Assembly: GCF_039904985.1 (NCBI RefSeq)
Contig: NZ_CP157005.1
Location: forward strand, 3,305,501-3,369,500
Direction: 5' to 3'
Source: Methylomonas sp. AM2-LC
GTDB lineage: Bacteria; Pseudomonadota; Gammaproteobacteria; Methylococcales; Methylomonadaceae
DNA length: 64,000 bases
The notes beneath the pieces were generated by a model. The model was not told the DNA's origin and made no database searches. It saw nothing but the letters and a program-made list of their open reading frames with translations. Made by a program: the position numbers and the translations under genes. Numbering within the stretch: the stretch's first letter is position 1; each line of letters starts with the position of its first letter. This document shows, in pieces, positions 19,177-28,524 of this stretch.

Positions 19177-19268
19177 CCATCATTAAGAAGCTGTTTAAAA
19201 TCGGCACTTATGCTAACATTGATAGCGTTATTGGATGATTTTATATCTTATTGGCTATTATTTTGCTT

Positions 19269-19493
19269 ATGCCCCCATCAGAAAAAAACCCATCGAACGA
19301 ACTCGAAGCGCTGGAAGCGAAACTGGACTTACTTATTTCGCAATACAGCCAACTTAAAAATGAAAATAAAACCCTCAAAACCAAGCAAGACGCATTGGTA
19401 AAGGAAAAAGCCAAGCTTTTGGAAAAAACCACACAGGCCAAAACTCGCGTAGAAGCAATGATTGCCCGGCTTAAAGCCATGGAACACGAATAA
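19269..19493 (+). CDS. Coiled-coil cell-division-associated protein (TIGR02449/ZapB-like)
   Basis: A small, highly charged protein that is almost entirely one coiled coil (LEALEAKLDLLISQYSQLKNENKTL and on to the end). The TIGR02449 family of such proteins sits immediately before zapA in many gammaproteobacteria and resembles ZapB. Start set at the ATG at 19269; a TTG 18 bp upstream is possible. Its stop TAA shares a base with the zapA ATG, so the two are translationally coupled. Confidence 0.8.
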   Translation: MPPSEKNPSNELEALEAKLDLLISQYSQLKNENKTLKTKQDALVKEKAKLLEKTTQAKTRVEAMIARLKAMEHE

Positions 19494-19783
19494 TGAGCAA
19501 AACTATACAACCCGTTTCCATTACTATTCTCGGTAAAGAATACAAAATCGCCTGTGCTGTTAATGAACAACAAGCCTTAATCAATTCTGCCAAAGAACTT
19601 GATCTGCAAATGCGTAAAATACGTGATACTGGCAAAGTCAGCAGCACAGATAGAATTGCGGTTTTAGCCGCACTGAATATGACACACGATGCTGGAGGCA
19701 AAACACTTAGCATCGATGCCGACATTTGTGAGCGACTCAGCAATTTACGCCAAAAAATAGAAAACGTTTTAGAAAATCCCTAA
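19493..19783 (+). CDS. zapA: Cell division protein ZapA
   Basis: FtsZ-ring-stabilising protein of 96 residues. It begins with the usual SITILGKEYKIAC strand and continues into KELDLQMRKIRDTGKVSSTDRIAVLAALNMTHD and a C-terminal helix. The gene overlaps the upstream coiled-coil gene by one base and is followed within about 20 bp by 6S RNA, the conserved zapA-ssrS order. Confidence 0.93.
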   Translation: MSKTIQPVSITILGKEYKIACAVNEQQALINSAKELDLQMRKIRDTGKVSSTDRIAVLAALNMTHDAGGKTLSIDADICERLSNLRQKIENVLENP

Positions 19784-19802
19784 AAGTGGTTAAAATATAA
19801 AG

Positions 19803-19990
19803 CATATCTCCTGCAGCGTTCGAGCAGTACTGGGTGTTTCCTGAACCTGTTTTTACCCCGGAAGCTTTTTGCCATGTATGGTGTGCATGCCTGTTAACTC
19901 AGGAAGCCTGATTACCTGGATTTGGTCTCCACTTGAACCTTCGGTTCAAGGACGAAAGTACGAGACGGCGCAGGCGGGAGATCCTGATTT
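19803..19990 (+). ncRNA. ssrS: 6S RNA
   Basis: About 185-nt RNA that binds sigma-70 RNA polymerase and damps transcription in stationary phase. The closing stem pairs ATCTCCTGC near the 5' end with GCAGGCGGGAGAT near the 3' end, the central region holds a large bulge, and the conserved hairpin ACTTGAACCTTCGGTTCAAG is present. Position directly behind zapA agrees with the family. No ygfA (fau) gene follows, unlike in enterobacteria. The ends are approximate. Confidence 0.92.
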
Positions 19991-20220
19991 TGTTACATCT
20001 ACCCTCAACGTTTTTTCTAAAAAGCAATCATAATTAGTCGTTAAAGTCACTTTTTGAGCTTCGTTTTATATAGCTCGATTTAGTATTCAATAAGCTGAAC
20101 AAAGTGAAGTGCATGTGTCGCGATTCATATACCTCGTGGTATCGACACACCTTACTGACACATTAAAACATCGGCAAGAACATCCACTAAGCATCTGATT
20201 CAGTACCGATTATTTCAAGA

Positions 20221-21267
20221 TTACTTGGAATGAACATGCTGGTGGTGAATATCTGGAAAATGCACATGTGTATGGCTCAGTGCTGTATGTTTGTGGAAAT
20301 GACTATGCGGCTCTCGACCATTCCAATGTTCATCATGCTCATGTTGATGGTGCGCATCATGGCTGTGAAGGTGAATATGCTCTAGTTCAGCATGAGTATG
20401 CTGGTGAGCGTGCCGTTCGGTTAAATGTAGCCACACGCCAACCGCCATAAATACTGAAGCAAGTGTAAATAATGGACTCACCGCCTCGTGCAACAAAAAC
20501 AAGGCAACTGCAGCACCAATAAAAGGTGCAGTTGAAAAATACGCTCCTGTGCGAGCCGCGCCTAAACTGCGTAAGGACAGCACAAAAAACACCAAACTGA
20601 TGCCGTAACCAAACAAGCCCAGTAGCATAATTGCAGACGTTACCAAAGCATTTGGCATTTCCACACCCAAAGCCATCGCCAAACCAGTATTGACCACACC
20701 GGCAATGATCCCTTTGCTGCCAGCAACAAACAAAGCATCTGTCGCAGATACTTTGCGCGTAAGGTTATTGTCAACTGCCCAACATAGGCAAGCTATTACA
20801 ACTGCCAACGGCCCAAGCCAATCTACAAAGTTTAGCGCACGCTGCGGCCAAGCTAGCAGAACACAACCAATAACAATGAGCAACATACCCAACACTATGC
20901 GCTTATCCGTGTTTTCTTTAAATACACACCAAGCAATAACAGCGGTCAATACCGCTTCCAGATTAAGGAGTAAAGAAGCAGTTGCAGCGTTAACATGCAT
21001 TAAGCCATACAATAAAAATACGGGCGCAAGTATGCCGCCAAAAAAAACGGCACTCAACAGCCAAGGCCATTCGCTAAGCGTAAGCGTAATTTTTTTCCAA
21101 CCACCATCACGCAACACTCTAGCCATTGCCAACCCCACGCCACTACCCAGATACAACAAACCCGCCACTAACAGTGGCGATTGGGTAGCGAGTAATAGTT
21201 TAGCAACTGGGGTGCTGGCACCAAAAAACAAGGAAGCGAGTAAGGCATAGTAGACACCAGTATTCAT
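20221..21267 (-). CDS. EamA/DMT-family transporter with His-rich tail
   Basis: Inner-membrane transporter of the drug/metabolite superfamily with ten predicted helices forming two EamA repeats (residues about 5-140 and 150-285). Start set at the ATG at 21267, since the frame upstream offers only TTG. Unusually, the last 60 or so residues are a soluble tail with more than 20 histidines (HAHQHTHAELEHIHLHSHD and similar). Such tails bind Zn, Ni, Co or Cu in known metal carriers, so the protein may move a metal or a metal-bound compound, or sense metals; this is inference. Confidence 0.85.
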   Translation of the reverse strand: MNTGVYYALLASLFFGASTPVAKLLLATQSPLLVAGLLYLGSGVGLAMARVLRDGGWKKITLTLSEWPWLLSAVFFGGILAPVFLLYGLMHVNAATASLLLNLEAVLTAVIAWCVFKENTDKRIVLGMLLIVIGCVLLAWPQRALNFVDWLGPLAVVIACLCWAVDNNLTRKVSATDALFVAGSKGIIAGVVNTGLAMALGVEMPNALVTSAIMLLGLFGYGISLVFFVLSLRSLGAARTGAYFSTAPFIGAAVALFLLHEAVSPLFTLASVFMAVGVWLHLTERHAHQHTHAELEHIHLHSHDAHHQHEHDEHWNGREPHSHFHKHTALSHTHVHFPDIHHQHVHSK

Positions 21268-21455
21268 ACTTGGTTTATAGAATTGCAAATGAAAGAGTCA
21301 GAATTGAATAATAACGCAAAATTATTATTTATATATAAAACAATCCTGATTATCCATAAGTTTCAGTACATGTAAACTTAAGGGTGGACCGTTATGCAGA
21401 ATTTACTGACGCTTACAAACGTCTTTTCGAAGTTATATCTCATTGAATTACACAA

Positions 21456-21492
21456 AAATCTGTTAAGGTAATAAGCTTTCCCTAACAGATTT
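21456..21492 (-). terminator. Terminator of the spondin/PEP-CTERM gene
   Basis: On the minus strand AAATCTGTTAGG pairs with CCTTAACAGATTT (one bulge) and is followed by TTTTG. It lies 20 bp past the stop of the gene at 21511-22293. Confidence 0.7.
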
Positions 21493-21510
21493 GACTAGCA
21501 AGCGGCCAAT

Positions 21511-22293
21511 CTAAGCCAGGAAAGTTAGCTTTTTCGTTTTACCACGCACAACGGCCAACATCCATAACGCACTGGTAAATAACCAGGCTATTGACGGCTC
21601 TGGAACGGCACTGGTGGTTATGCTTAACAAGGGAGTATTATCACCGGGTAAACTGGTAAAGTTATAACCATCGGCGGTTTTTTGTCCGCTCCATACTGAA
21701 AAATTATCATTGGCAGTTATGACGCCATTACTGATCGGGGTATTGGTGCCACCAGCTGTTAAAAATGCAGCCCCGGCCACTTGCGATTTAACCGCACCTG
21801 CATCCCAGATAGCATTACCATCGATAACAGTGTTTCCAGCAATAAATTGACCTTGATTATTAAATAACTGAATTTCGCCACCAATAAATCGGTCGTTAGA
21901 AGGCACTACCATGGAAAAAAAACTTAAATATTTATTTTCGTTAGGATCAAGATCTAAGGTAATACTGCCTGTGGCGCCTGGCAAATAGATACCTGGACCA
22001 AACGCATTGCTAGATGCAGTGACTTCTGCGGTTTGCACACCATTTGCTGAACCGAACACATTGAACAAATCAGAACCACTCCCCGTCTCGGCTAATTTAG
22101 TAATAGCGGCAGAGGCCGTGCCACCTGGCGTAAATGCACTGGTAGAGCCATCAGTCAGCGCAACAAAGATAGGACTAAGCGCAGCGCCGTTACTAGCAGA
22201 CAGATTAGCAAAACTTAAGGTGACTTCTTGCGCCTGTACACTAGCAAAAGGAACAAAGGCAGTGGTTAATAGGATTACTGGTAAAAATCTCAT
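21511..22293 (-). CDS. Exported spondin-domain protein with PEP-CTERM sorting signal
   Basis: A 260-residue secreted protein. A signal peptide (MRFLPVILLTTAFVPFASVQAQ) is followed by a spondin_N-like beta domain, recognisable in LSPIFVALTDG and YLSFFSMVVPSNDRFIGG. The end VPEPSIAWLFTSALWMLAVVRGK is the PEP-CTERM tripartite signal, a Pro-Glu-Pro motif, a hydrophobic helix and a basic tail, used by exosortase systems that sort proteins to the outer surface together with exopolysaccharide. GGAG lies before the ATG. No exosortase is in the window. Confidence 0.88.
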   Translation of the reverse strand: MRFLPVILLTTAFVPFASVQAQEVTLSFANLSASNGAALSPIFVALTDGSTSAFTPGGTASAAITKLAETGSGSDLFNVFGSANGVQTAEVTASSNAFGPGIYLPGATGSITLDLDPNENKYLSFFSMVVPSNDRFIGGEIQLFNNQGQFIAGNTVIDGNAIWDAGAVKSQVAGAAFLTAGGTNTPISNGVITANDNFSVWSGQKTADGYNFTSLPGDNTPLLSITTSAVPEPSIAWLFTSALWMLAVVRGKTKKLTFLA

Positions 22294-22525
22294 TGAAATA
22301 CTCCGTTATCAAGGGGGGTTACCAAAATTGGCAACTCATTTTGCCCTTGAAAACATCACGAATTCATCACGAGAGTTTAACGTTTATATTGCTGAAATAT
22401 TTAAAAACGACTCTTTAAACTGTTCAAGGTGAATGGATATGACGTTAACCTTTGAGTTAGCCGATTTAACCAACTTATCTAATCGTTAAGGTAATTTGTT
22501 TAAAGTGTTTTAAGTTCTTTCTTAA

Positions 22526-23821
22526 TTAAAAAAACAGGCGATATGCCACTTGCCAAAGCTGTTCGTTTTGCGTAGCCAACTGACCCAGCTTTAAACGCGA
22601 AGCATGAACACTGTCAATAGTACTAAACTCTAAATTAAATTGATGTTGTTCCAGGAAAATAATATTGTAATTACAGATCCAGGCTTGGCCGTTTTCGCCA
22701 TTGGGATCTTGCGGTAAATAATCGAAACCACTGGTTGCAAAGCGTTCGTAGCGTACAGTAAAACGCTGATTATCAAGTTTTTTACTGAACAATATAGACC
22801 CTGACCAAAATGAAGTATCCACCGCATATTGATTGTTAATAAAATTCCCCATCTGGGTTTCGCCTAACATGGCTTGGCCGATAAATTCTGTATCCCAGGG
22901 TAAATCCATTTTCAAGCCCATATTGCCAAAACGGGTATGCCAAGCATATTGTCCATTTTTTACCATAGAAGGGTTGCCACGATTATCGTAATACATCGCT
23001 CTAAACTTGGCAAAACCAGGGCGTTCAATACTGATACCCGTATAAAAACCGGGTCGATTATCGACTTCAACAAAAGGCCGGGTTTGTGCCGCTTGCTTGG
23101 GAAAAAACCCACCGATACCCGTAGCAGGCAGCGCAAAACTATCGTTAAGTGTGGCGGTATAATTATCCAGTGCCCAGCCACGCCATGCTAGTAATACTCC
23201 GGCGGTATCATTATTACCAAACCCGGAAGCAAACACACCTATACGGTCACCATTGTTAAAACGATACTGATATTGGGCTTCGCCACCAAATACTTTTAAC
23301 TCTTCGCCAGCCCAGGAATTGATGGTAGAGGATGACAAAGTATAAGGACTGGTCCAACCCACTCCGGTATTTTCCATAGACACTGGTGGTAAAAACGCAC
23401 CCATGCGAGCACTGAACTGGGATGCTGTGGTGCTGACTGGGCGAAACAACAACAAAGCTTCGCTAATATCAACCGGAATATCTTGCCGACCGGAATATTT
23501 GGCCGTAACACTACTGGACCAACTCCAGCCAAGACGAGCTTGCAATAACAAAGTTGCTTGATTAAGATTAAAAATATTGCTGCCAGACTGCGCATTGTTG
23601 ACACTTAGCTTGCCTAAGCCATTATCTAGCCAGTTAGTGGGTCCTTCTGGATGCATATAACTCAAATCTAGCAAACCATGCCATGTCATTTCTGAAAAGC
23701 TATCGGATTGTGCTATTGCGCAAGATATGGAGACACCCTCTATCAACAACATAGCCATTATCAACTTAAGTAACCGATGACTTAACTTTAACTTGATAAG
23801 GTACATAAGAAGCTTAATCAC
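22526..23821 (-). CDS. Porin-like outer-membrane beta-barrel protein
   Basis: A 431-residue protein with an N-terminal signal ending near SCAIAQ, then about 390 residues of alternating beta strands rich in aromatic residues and Gly/Asn turns, ending in the outer-membrane signature VAYRLFF with terminal Phe. This indicates an outer-membrane barrel. It starts 7 bp after the stop of the histidine kinase gene, so it is probably its target or sensory partner. Start may be GTG at 23821 or the ATG at 23806. Substrate unknown. Confidence 0.7.
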   Translation of the reverse strand: MIKLLMYLIKLKLSHRLLKLIMAMLLIEGVSISCAIAQSDSFSEMTWHGLLDLSYMHPEGPTNWLDNGLGKLSVNNAQSGSNIFNLNQATLLLQARLGWSWSSSVTAKYSGRQDIPVDISEALLLFRPVSTTASQFSARMGAFLPPVSMENTGVGWTSPYTLSSSTINSWAGEELKVFGGEAQYQYRFNNGDRIGVFASGFGNNDTAGVLLAWRGWALDNYTATLNDSFALPATGIGGFFPKQAAQTRPFVEVDNRPGFYTGISIERPGFAKFRAMYYDNRGNPSMVKNGQYAWHTRFGNMGLKMDLPWDTEFIGQAMLGETQMGNFINNQYAVDTSFWSGSILFSKKLDNQRFTVRYERFATSGFDYLPQDPNGENGQAWICNYNIIFLEQHQFNLEFSTIDSVHASRLKLGQLATQNEQLWQVAYRLFF

Positions 23822-23827
23822 AGACCA

Positions 23828-25591
23828 TTAAACAATTGGATTTATTTCTGCTATCGCCAGATCAAAACTAAACATCGAACCCATACCCAAGCTACTTTCT
23901 ACATGGACACTGCCGCCATGTAAAGCCACAATTTTCGCCACAATTTGTAAGCCCAACCCACCAGAGTCGGGTTTATGTTGACGCATGATACGAGAATCTC
24001 TTTCAAACAATCTTGGCAAATATTCAGCGGCAATGCCTTCCCCCGTATCAGTGATACTGACACGTAACCGAGAATCAGTCACTGATATACTTATTTTCAC
24101 TTCGCCACCCGCCGATGTATGACGCAGAGCGTTATCAATGAGATTGGTCAACACTCTTTCGATCATGGCAATATCGGCAAATACCATTGGTACATGAGTA
24201 TCTAAAATCGCATTCAAATTTAACCCGCGCTGTTTGGCTGTCATACTGTATTTATGAATCACATCTTGTACTAAATCCAGTAAATTAAAGCATTCCAATT
24301 GTACAGGAGTGGCCTGACATTCCAGTTTAGCCAGCTCAAACAACTCCTGTGCCAAACGTCCAACTTTCTCGCTTTGCCGGACGGCAACTGCCAGAAAACG
24401 TTCACGCTCGGCTTCCGGTAATTGATTGGCCTTCAATTGCATGGTTTCCAGATAGCCATGCAACGATGTTAACGGTGTACGTAAATCATGAGACACACTG
24501 GCAACCATTTCCCGACGCAACAGATCTTGTTCTTTTAAAGTAATGATTTCTTTGGCAATCCGACCCGCCTGATTAAAGGTTTCGGCCAGCAACCCCCATT
24601 CATCTCGCCTTGTTACAGTCAGAGGCTCATCAAAGCCTCCATCCAGCAGGCGCTGCGATGCATCGGCCAATTCACGCACTGGCTGAGAAATGTTTTTGGC
24701 CAGATAATAAGTACCACACAATGTTGCCAATAGACCAAACACCATTAATGCTAAACTCGCATAAACTAATAGCAGATACGGTTGTAATGCTGTCAGTAAA
24801 TCAATATGTAACACCAGACTAATTGCCTGCTCCGAACGGGCTGTGTGCAGTGGACGCGCCAAGGCAATCACTGCAACATGACCAATATTAACAAGCTTGG
24901 GTGCAGAGTCCTCAGCAACGGGTGCTTGCCGGAGCAAGGCTAGAAAAAAAGCGGCATCAGGTTTACGAAGCGAGCTACTAAGTATGTTTATTTTGTTTTC
25001 AGTCTGTAATAGTAATGAAATATCGGGTGGATTGGCCGTTACCTGTTTGAACTTCTCTACCAAACCTTGATCAACCCTATTGAGAATAACTACCCAGCCG
25101 ATGGGTAAAGGAGCCAGTACCGGTGCTACTGATAATTGGCAAAATTCGCCATCCAACATTGCAAAACCCACTGTTTTGCCTTGGGTCTCGGCATTGTTTA
25201 TGGCAACGGGGAACATAAATGGCTGTTTTTGTAAGCGTCCACTGGTATCTGCGACAATGTTGCCTTGTAAATCCACATAAAAACCTCTTTGTCCGTGAAT
25301 GCGATAAGTCAGGTTTTCCAAAGCAGAGTTTACTGTAGTTTGATCGCTGTCACTGACAGCAGAACGAAATCCAAAATCGGCAGCGAGAATGCGAGTTTCG
25401 CTGGCCATTTGTTCCCCCTGCTCTGTTAGCATGCGCTTAAAAATATTCTCCGCATACAGCAAATTTTGTTCGCTCTGACTAAGTAGATTTTCTCTGCCAA
25501 CCCAGTATATGGTCACTAAAGTCAACAATTGAACGCCCACAATCAGCATTGAGAAAAACAACACAATGCGACTTTGAAAATCAAGGTTCAC
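23828..25591 (-). CDS. Sensor histidine kinase (intact)
   Basis: Membrane-bound histidine kinase of 587 residues. Helix 1 (about 10-30), a large periplasmic sensor region (about 30-270), helix 2 (LLVYASLALMVFGLLATLCGTYYL), HAMP, HisKA with the phosphorylated His in VASVSHDLRTPLTSL, and a complete HATPase: N box NLIDNALRH, G1 DTGEGI, F box and G2 SGGLGLQI. It overlaps the cupredoxin gene upstream by 11 bp and is followed by the porin-like gene. The response regulator of the cluster lies 2 kb upstream, so this kinase may signal through it. Confidence 0.92.
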   Translation of the reverse strand: MNLDFQSRIVLFFSMLIVGVQLLTLVTIYWVGRENLLSQSEQNLLYAENIFKRMLTEQGEQMASETRILAADFGFRSAVSDSDQTTVNSALENLTYRIHGQRGFYVDLQGNIVADTSGRLQKQPFMFPVAINNAETQGKTVGFAMLDGEFCQLSVAPVLAPLPIGWVVILNRVDQGLVEKFKQVTANPPDISLLLQTENKINILSSSLRKPDAAFFLALLRQAPVAEDSAPKLVNIGHVAVIALARPLHTARSEQAISLVLHIDLLTALQPYLLLVYASLALMVFGLLATLCGTYYLAKNISQPVRELADASQRLLDGGFDEPLTVTRRDEWGLLAETFNQAGRIAKEIITLKEQDLLRREMVASVSHDLRTPLTSLHGYLETMQLKANQLPEAERERFLAVAVRQSEKVGRLAQELFELAKLECQATPVQLECFNLLDLVQDVIHKYSMTAKQRGLNLNAILDTHVPMVFADIAMIERVLTNLIDNALRHTSAGGEVKISISVTDSRLRVSITDTGEGIAAEYLPRLFERDSRIMRQHKPDSGGLGLQIVAKIVALHGGSVHVESSLGMGSMFSFDLAIAEINPIV

Positions 25592-26273
25592 CTTTATAGC
25601 CCTCAGCTTGAAGTGAAGTCGGTGGCTTGCCCGTTCTTAGCGTATTTTTCAGGCTTAAGGTATGAAGCAAATAGCCGGGGTGTTGTGACATAACACTAAA
25701 AGGCTCAAGATTAATTGCTGTACTTTGTTGCAGATAGGGATGCCAAAGACCGAGTCTATAGCTATTTTCGGGTACGTCCAACCACCAGTGACCTGATGCA
25801 TCAGTACGCGTAAAATAAGGGGCGTCTGTTACATAGACATAGCTAATCATCCAATCATGTATATTGCAACCTAACACTGCCACCCCTGGAATATCGAATT
25901 TAATCGGACTGGGAGGCATATCTTTATATAATTTAATATCGAAACGCTTTATTTGCGAGAATGAATAGACATGATGATGGACGCTATCATTATTGGGAAA
26001 ACTGACTTCCGTTCCGGTACGCACCACTAGTACATGCGGTAAAAATTCGCGGTTACGTTGATCCAGTATTGCAGTGGCCGTCGGGCTATCGTTAACTGCC
26101 TGCATAGTCTGTAACGGTATGGCAGTCACGACGGCATTGGCTACCGGTCGTCCAGACTGATCTCTGATTTCACCTTCGACAAGTGCGGCAAGGGAATGCA
26201 ACGAGTCTAGACACAGAATTATTCCCATAGTAATACGTGTGGACAACATTGACCTTACCCGATTATTAAGCAA
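25581..26273 (-). CDS. Exported cupredoxin-like protein
   Basis: A 230-residue periplasmic protein with a signal segment (MGIILCLDSLHSLAAL) and a carboxypeptidase-regulatory-like start (EGEIRDQSGRPVANAVV). It has a cupredoxin copper site: His in SVHHHVYSF and the Cys-His-Met set in GCNIHDWM, as in plastocyanin-like proteins often annotated as methylamine utilisation proteins. It overlaps the start of the intact kinase, so copper or redox state may be the signal sensed. Start could also be Met9. Electron partner not seen. Confidence 0.8.
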   Translation of the reverse strand: MLNNRVRSMLSTRITMGIILCLDSLHSLAALVEGEIRDQSGRPVANAVVTAIPLQTMQAVNDSPTATAILDQRNREFLPHVLVVRTGTEVSFPNNDSVHHHVYSFSQIKRFDIKLYKDMPPSPIKFDIPGVAVLGCNIHDWMISYVYVTDAPYFTRTDASGHWWLDVPENSYRLGLWHPYLQQSTAINLEPFSVMSQHPGYLLHTLSLKNTLRTGKPPTSLQAEGYKGEP

Positions 26274-26455
26274 ATCCTCAACTCCTTTTTTTGCTAAAAA
26301 ATGACTTTATGCACTAAACACAACACATGAGTATGCAAGCATTTCTATGAATTGTCGTCATGATGGCTCGACTTCGCCACCCGCCACTACATTGAGCAAG
26401 TTAGTGCCGCTTGGTTATTTTAATAGCTTAACTCTGGTTTTTTATGGCCTAAACA

Positions 26456-27640
26456 TTAAAAATCGCTGAAACCGGGAGGAGTTGATTCTATTTTACTCTC
26501 AACTTCGCTAGCAGTTGGCAAACGAAATTTTAAAGCATTGATATAATTCCCGACTGGACCGATTTCGATTTTACTGGCATGTAACAGCATAATACGTTTA
26601 GCAATCCATAAGTTTAATGCAACGGCATGACTGCTTTGTGTTTCATCCCAGAGTTGGTCGGTCAATAATAAATTCAACAATTCATCCCCAACTTGATCTA
26701 ATTCCGAACTCTGCACTGCTACTTCTACAAATCCGTTATGACATTCAACACTTAAGTGAATACAACTGGCATTAGTGGTGTAATGCAGTGTTGTTTCCAA
26801 CAATTGACTGATAACCCGTTCTATCATACCAATATCAGCATAAACACTTGAGTTACCGGGCATAAAATGGGTGGTACTGAGTTCGCAGTTTGTTTTCGTT
26901 AAATGACTAAATTTCTGAGCTAAATCCTGAACCAATTCTTGAATATAAAATATTTCAAAATGGGGTAACAACAAATCGGCTTCCAGCTTTGCCAGTTCAA
27001 ACAAATTTTGGGTTAACTGACCTACGCGTTGACTCTGTTTAACCGCTACTTCCAGATAATGCCATTGTTCAGTGACTGATAAATGTGCATTTTTGCGTAA
27101 CAAGGTTTCCAAATAACCTTGTAAAGAAGTGAGCGGCGTGCGTAGCTCATGCGAAACATTAATCATCATTTGCCGGCGCTGATCTTCCTGATTTAGTAGC
27201 TGTAAGCGCTGCACAGCCAGTTGTTCCGACATTTGTTTGAAACACTGGCCTAGGTTATCAATTTCGTCGTTTTTGCTATACAGATTTGCGGCAATATCCG
27301 CTGTCGCAGATCCTTTTATACTGGCATAAAAGCATTGAAATCTGTGCGTAATTGCCGAAAAAGCCACCAACCCCACTATCAACATTAGCAGCAATACTGC
27401 ACTGATTTCCGAGATAAAGTAGTAGGTATAATCTTGTTCTGGTAACGTTAATCCATTGACTACCCATTCACTATGCTGACTGGTAAACCTGTCGGCATTC
27501 TTATGTCGACAGGCAGATAAAGCATTCCAGCTAATGAGTAAATTAATCCCAGTTGTCAGAAACAATAGACACGCATAGGTTAGAAATATGCGCTGACGGA
27601 AAGAACTAAACATACACTTAAGACTTGGCCTGATCCACAA
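26456..27640 (-). CDS. Degenerate histidine kinase, ATP-binding motifs lost
   Basis: Membrane protein of 394 residues with two helices around a short periplasmic loop, a HAMP-like linker and a HisKA domain with intact phospho-acceptor His (VSHELRTPLTSLQGYLETLL). It is clearly paralogous to the kinase at 23828-25591, but the catalytic domain has lost every nucleotide-binding motif: N box NLIDNALRH is QLLETTLHY (key Asn to Thr), G1 DTGEGI is QSSELD, and G2 GGLGLQI is HAVALNLWI. The frame is open and well conserved in length, so it is a pseudokinase rather than a broken gene. It overlaps the response regulator gene by 23 bp. Confidence 0.88.
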   Translation of the reverse strand: MWIRPSLKCMFSSFRQRIFLTYACLLFLTTGINLLISWNALSACRHKNADRFTSQHSEWVVNGLTLPEQDYTYYFISEISAVLLLMLIVGLVAFSAITHRFQCFYASIKGSATADIAANLYSKNDEIDNLGQCFKQMSEQLAVQRLQLLNQEDQRRQMMINVSHELRTPLTSLQGYLETLLRKNAHLSVTEQWHYLEVAVKQSQRVGQLTQNLFELAKLEADLLLPHFEIFYIQELVQDLAQKFSHLTKTNCELSTTHFMPGNSSVYADIGMIERVISQLLETTLHYTTNASCIHLSVECHNGFVEVAVQSSELDQVGDELLNLLLTDQLWDETQSSHAVALNLWIAKRIMLLHASKIEIGPVGNYINALKFRLPTASEVESKIESTPPGFSDF

Positions 27641-28337
27641 ACTTATATCCTACCCCCCAAACGGTTTGGATATAGTCGGGTTTTCCTGGGTCGCGTTCAA
27701 TTTTGCCACGCAAACGATTTATATGGGAGTTAACGGTATGTTCGTAGCCATCATGACTGTAGCCCCACACTTGATCTAATAAGGCAATACGCGTAAATGC
27801 CTTGCCAGGGTTACGTGCAAAAAACAATAGCAGTTCAAACTCTTTTAACGTTAAGGCAATCAGTTTTCCTGCCAATGTCACATCGTGAGAGAGTGGATCT
27901 ATGCTTAACTCCCCCACTTCCAGCAGACCAATTTTTACCTGTGCTTGTCGCTCAATGGCTTCTGCACGTCTAAATAACGCACGAATTCGCGCTATCAATT
28001 CGGCAACAGAAAATGGCTTGGTCAAATAATCATCTGCACCTAACTCCAATCCTAAAACGCGTTGCGTTTCGGTGGATTTGGCACTGATAATAATAATGGG
28101 CTGATAATATTCCATACTACGCATTTGGCGACAAATTTCCAGGCCATCAACACCAGGCAACATTAAATCAAGTATTAATAAATCGTAATGTTGTTGCTTC
28201 AGTTTAGTTAAGCCAAGAGCACCATCCCTGCATACAGTTACCTGATAACCTTCGTCTTGTAAATTAATAGCAAGCATATCCCCAATATCGGGATCATCCT
28301 CAATAACCAATAACTGTTTGGTAGGCAACTCCATCAT
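27618..28337 (-). CDS. OmpR/PhoB-family response regulator
   Basis: Two-component transcription factor of 239 residues. Receiver domain with acidic pair Asp14-Asp15, phospho-acceptor Asp57 in LILDLMLPG and Lys in DDYLTKPF; C-terminal winged helix ending with TVNSHINRLRGKIE and QTVWGVGYKF. First gene of the cluster. It overlaps the pseudokinase gene, while the only kinase able to use ATP in the cluster is two genes further on. Start may be either of two adjacent ATG codons; no strong ribosome-binding site. Confidence 0.93.
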   Translation of the reverse strand: MMELPTKQLLVIEDDPDIGDMLAINLQDEGYQVTVCRDGALGLTKLKQQHYDLLILDLMLPGVDGLEICRQMRSMEYYQPIIIISAKSTETQRVLGLELGADDYLTKPFSVAELIARIRALFRRAEAIERQAQVKIGLLEVGELSIDPLSHDVTLAGKLIALTLKEFELLLFFARNPGKAFTRIALLDQVWGYSHDGYEHTVNSHINRLRGKIERDPGKPDYIQTVWGVGYKFVDQAKS

Positions 28338-28445
28338 AAGCGTGCTGAGAGTACTTCAAGAAAAGAGAAGAAATTATGATTAAGCTTAAGCAAGCTTGCA
28401 ATAAACATTTTATTGATACGCCCGTGATACTTTCGTGATACTTCT

Positions 28446-28524
28446 GGGAACTTAGAAAAACCAACCTTCGATACAACTCAGGAGAGCCCAGTCGAAGCAC
28501 AAAAGACAGTTTTTTCGAAGTTGC
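28446..28524. repeat. Palindromic interspersed repeat, short form (copy B)
   Basis: About 79 bp, GGGAACTTAGAAAAACCAAC at the left and TTTTTTCGAAGTTGCC at the right as imperfect inverted ends, with the inner arm CTTCGATACAACTCAGGAGA. Nearly the same as copy C at 34577-34656. It lies in the 518-bp gap upstream of the response regulator and the GGDEF/EAL gene; the rest of that gap shows no gene. Confidence 0.8.
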
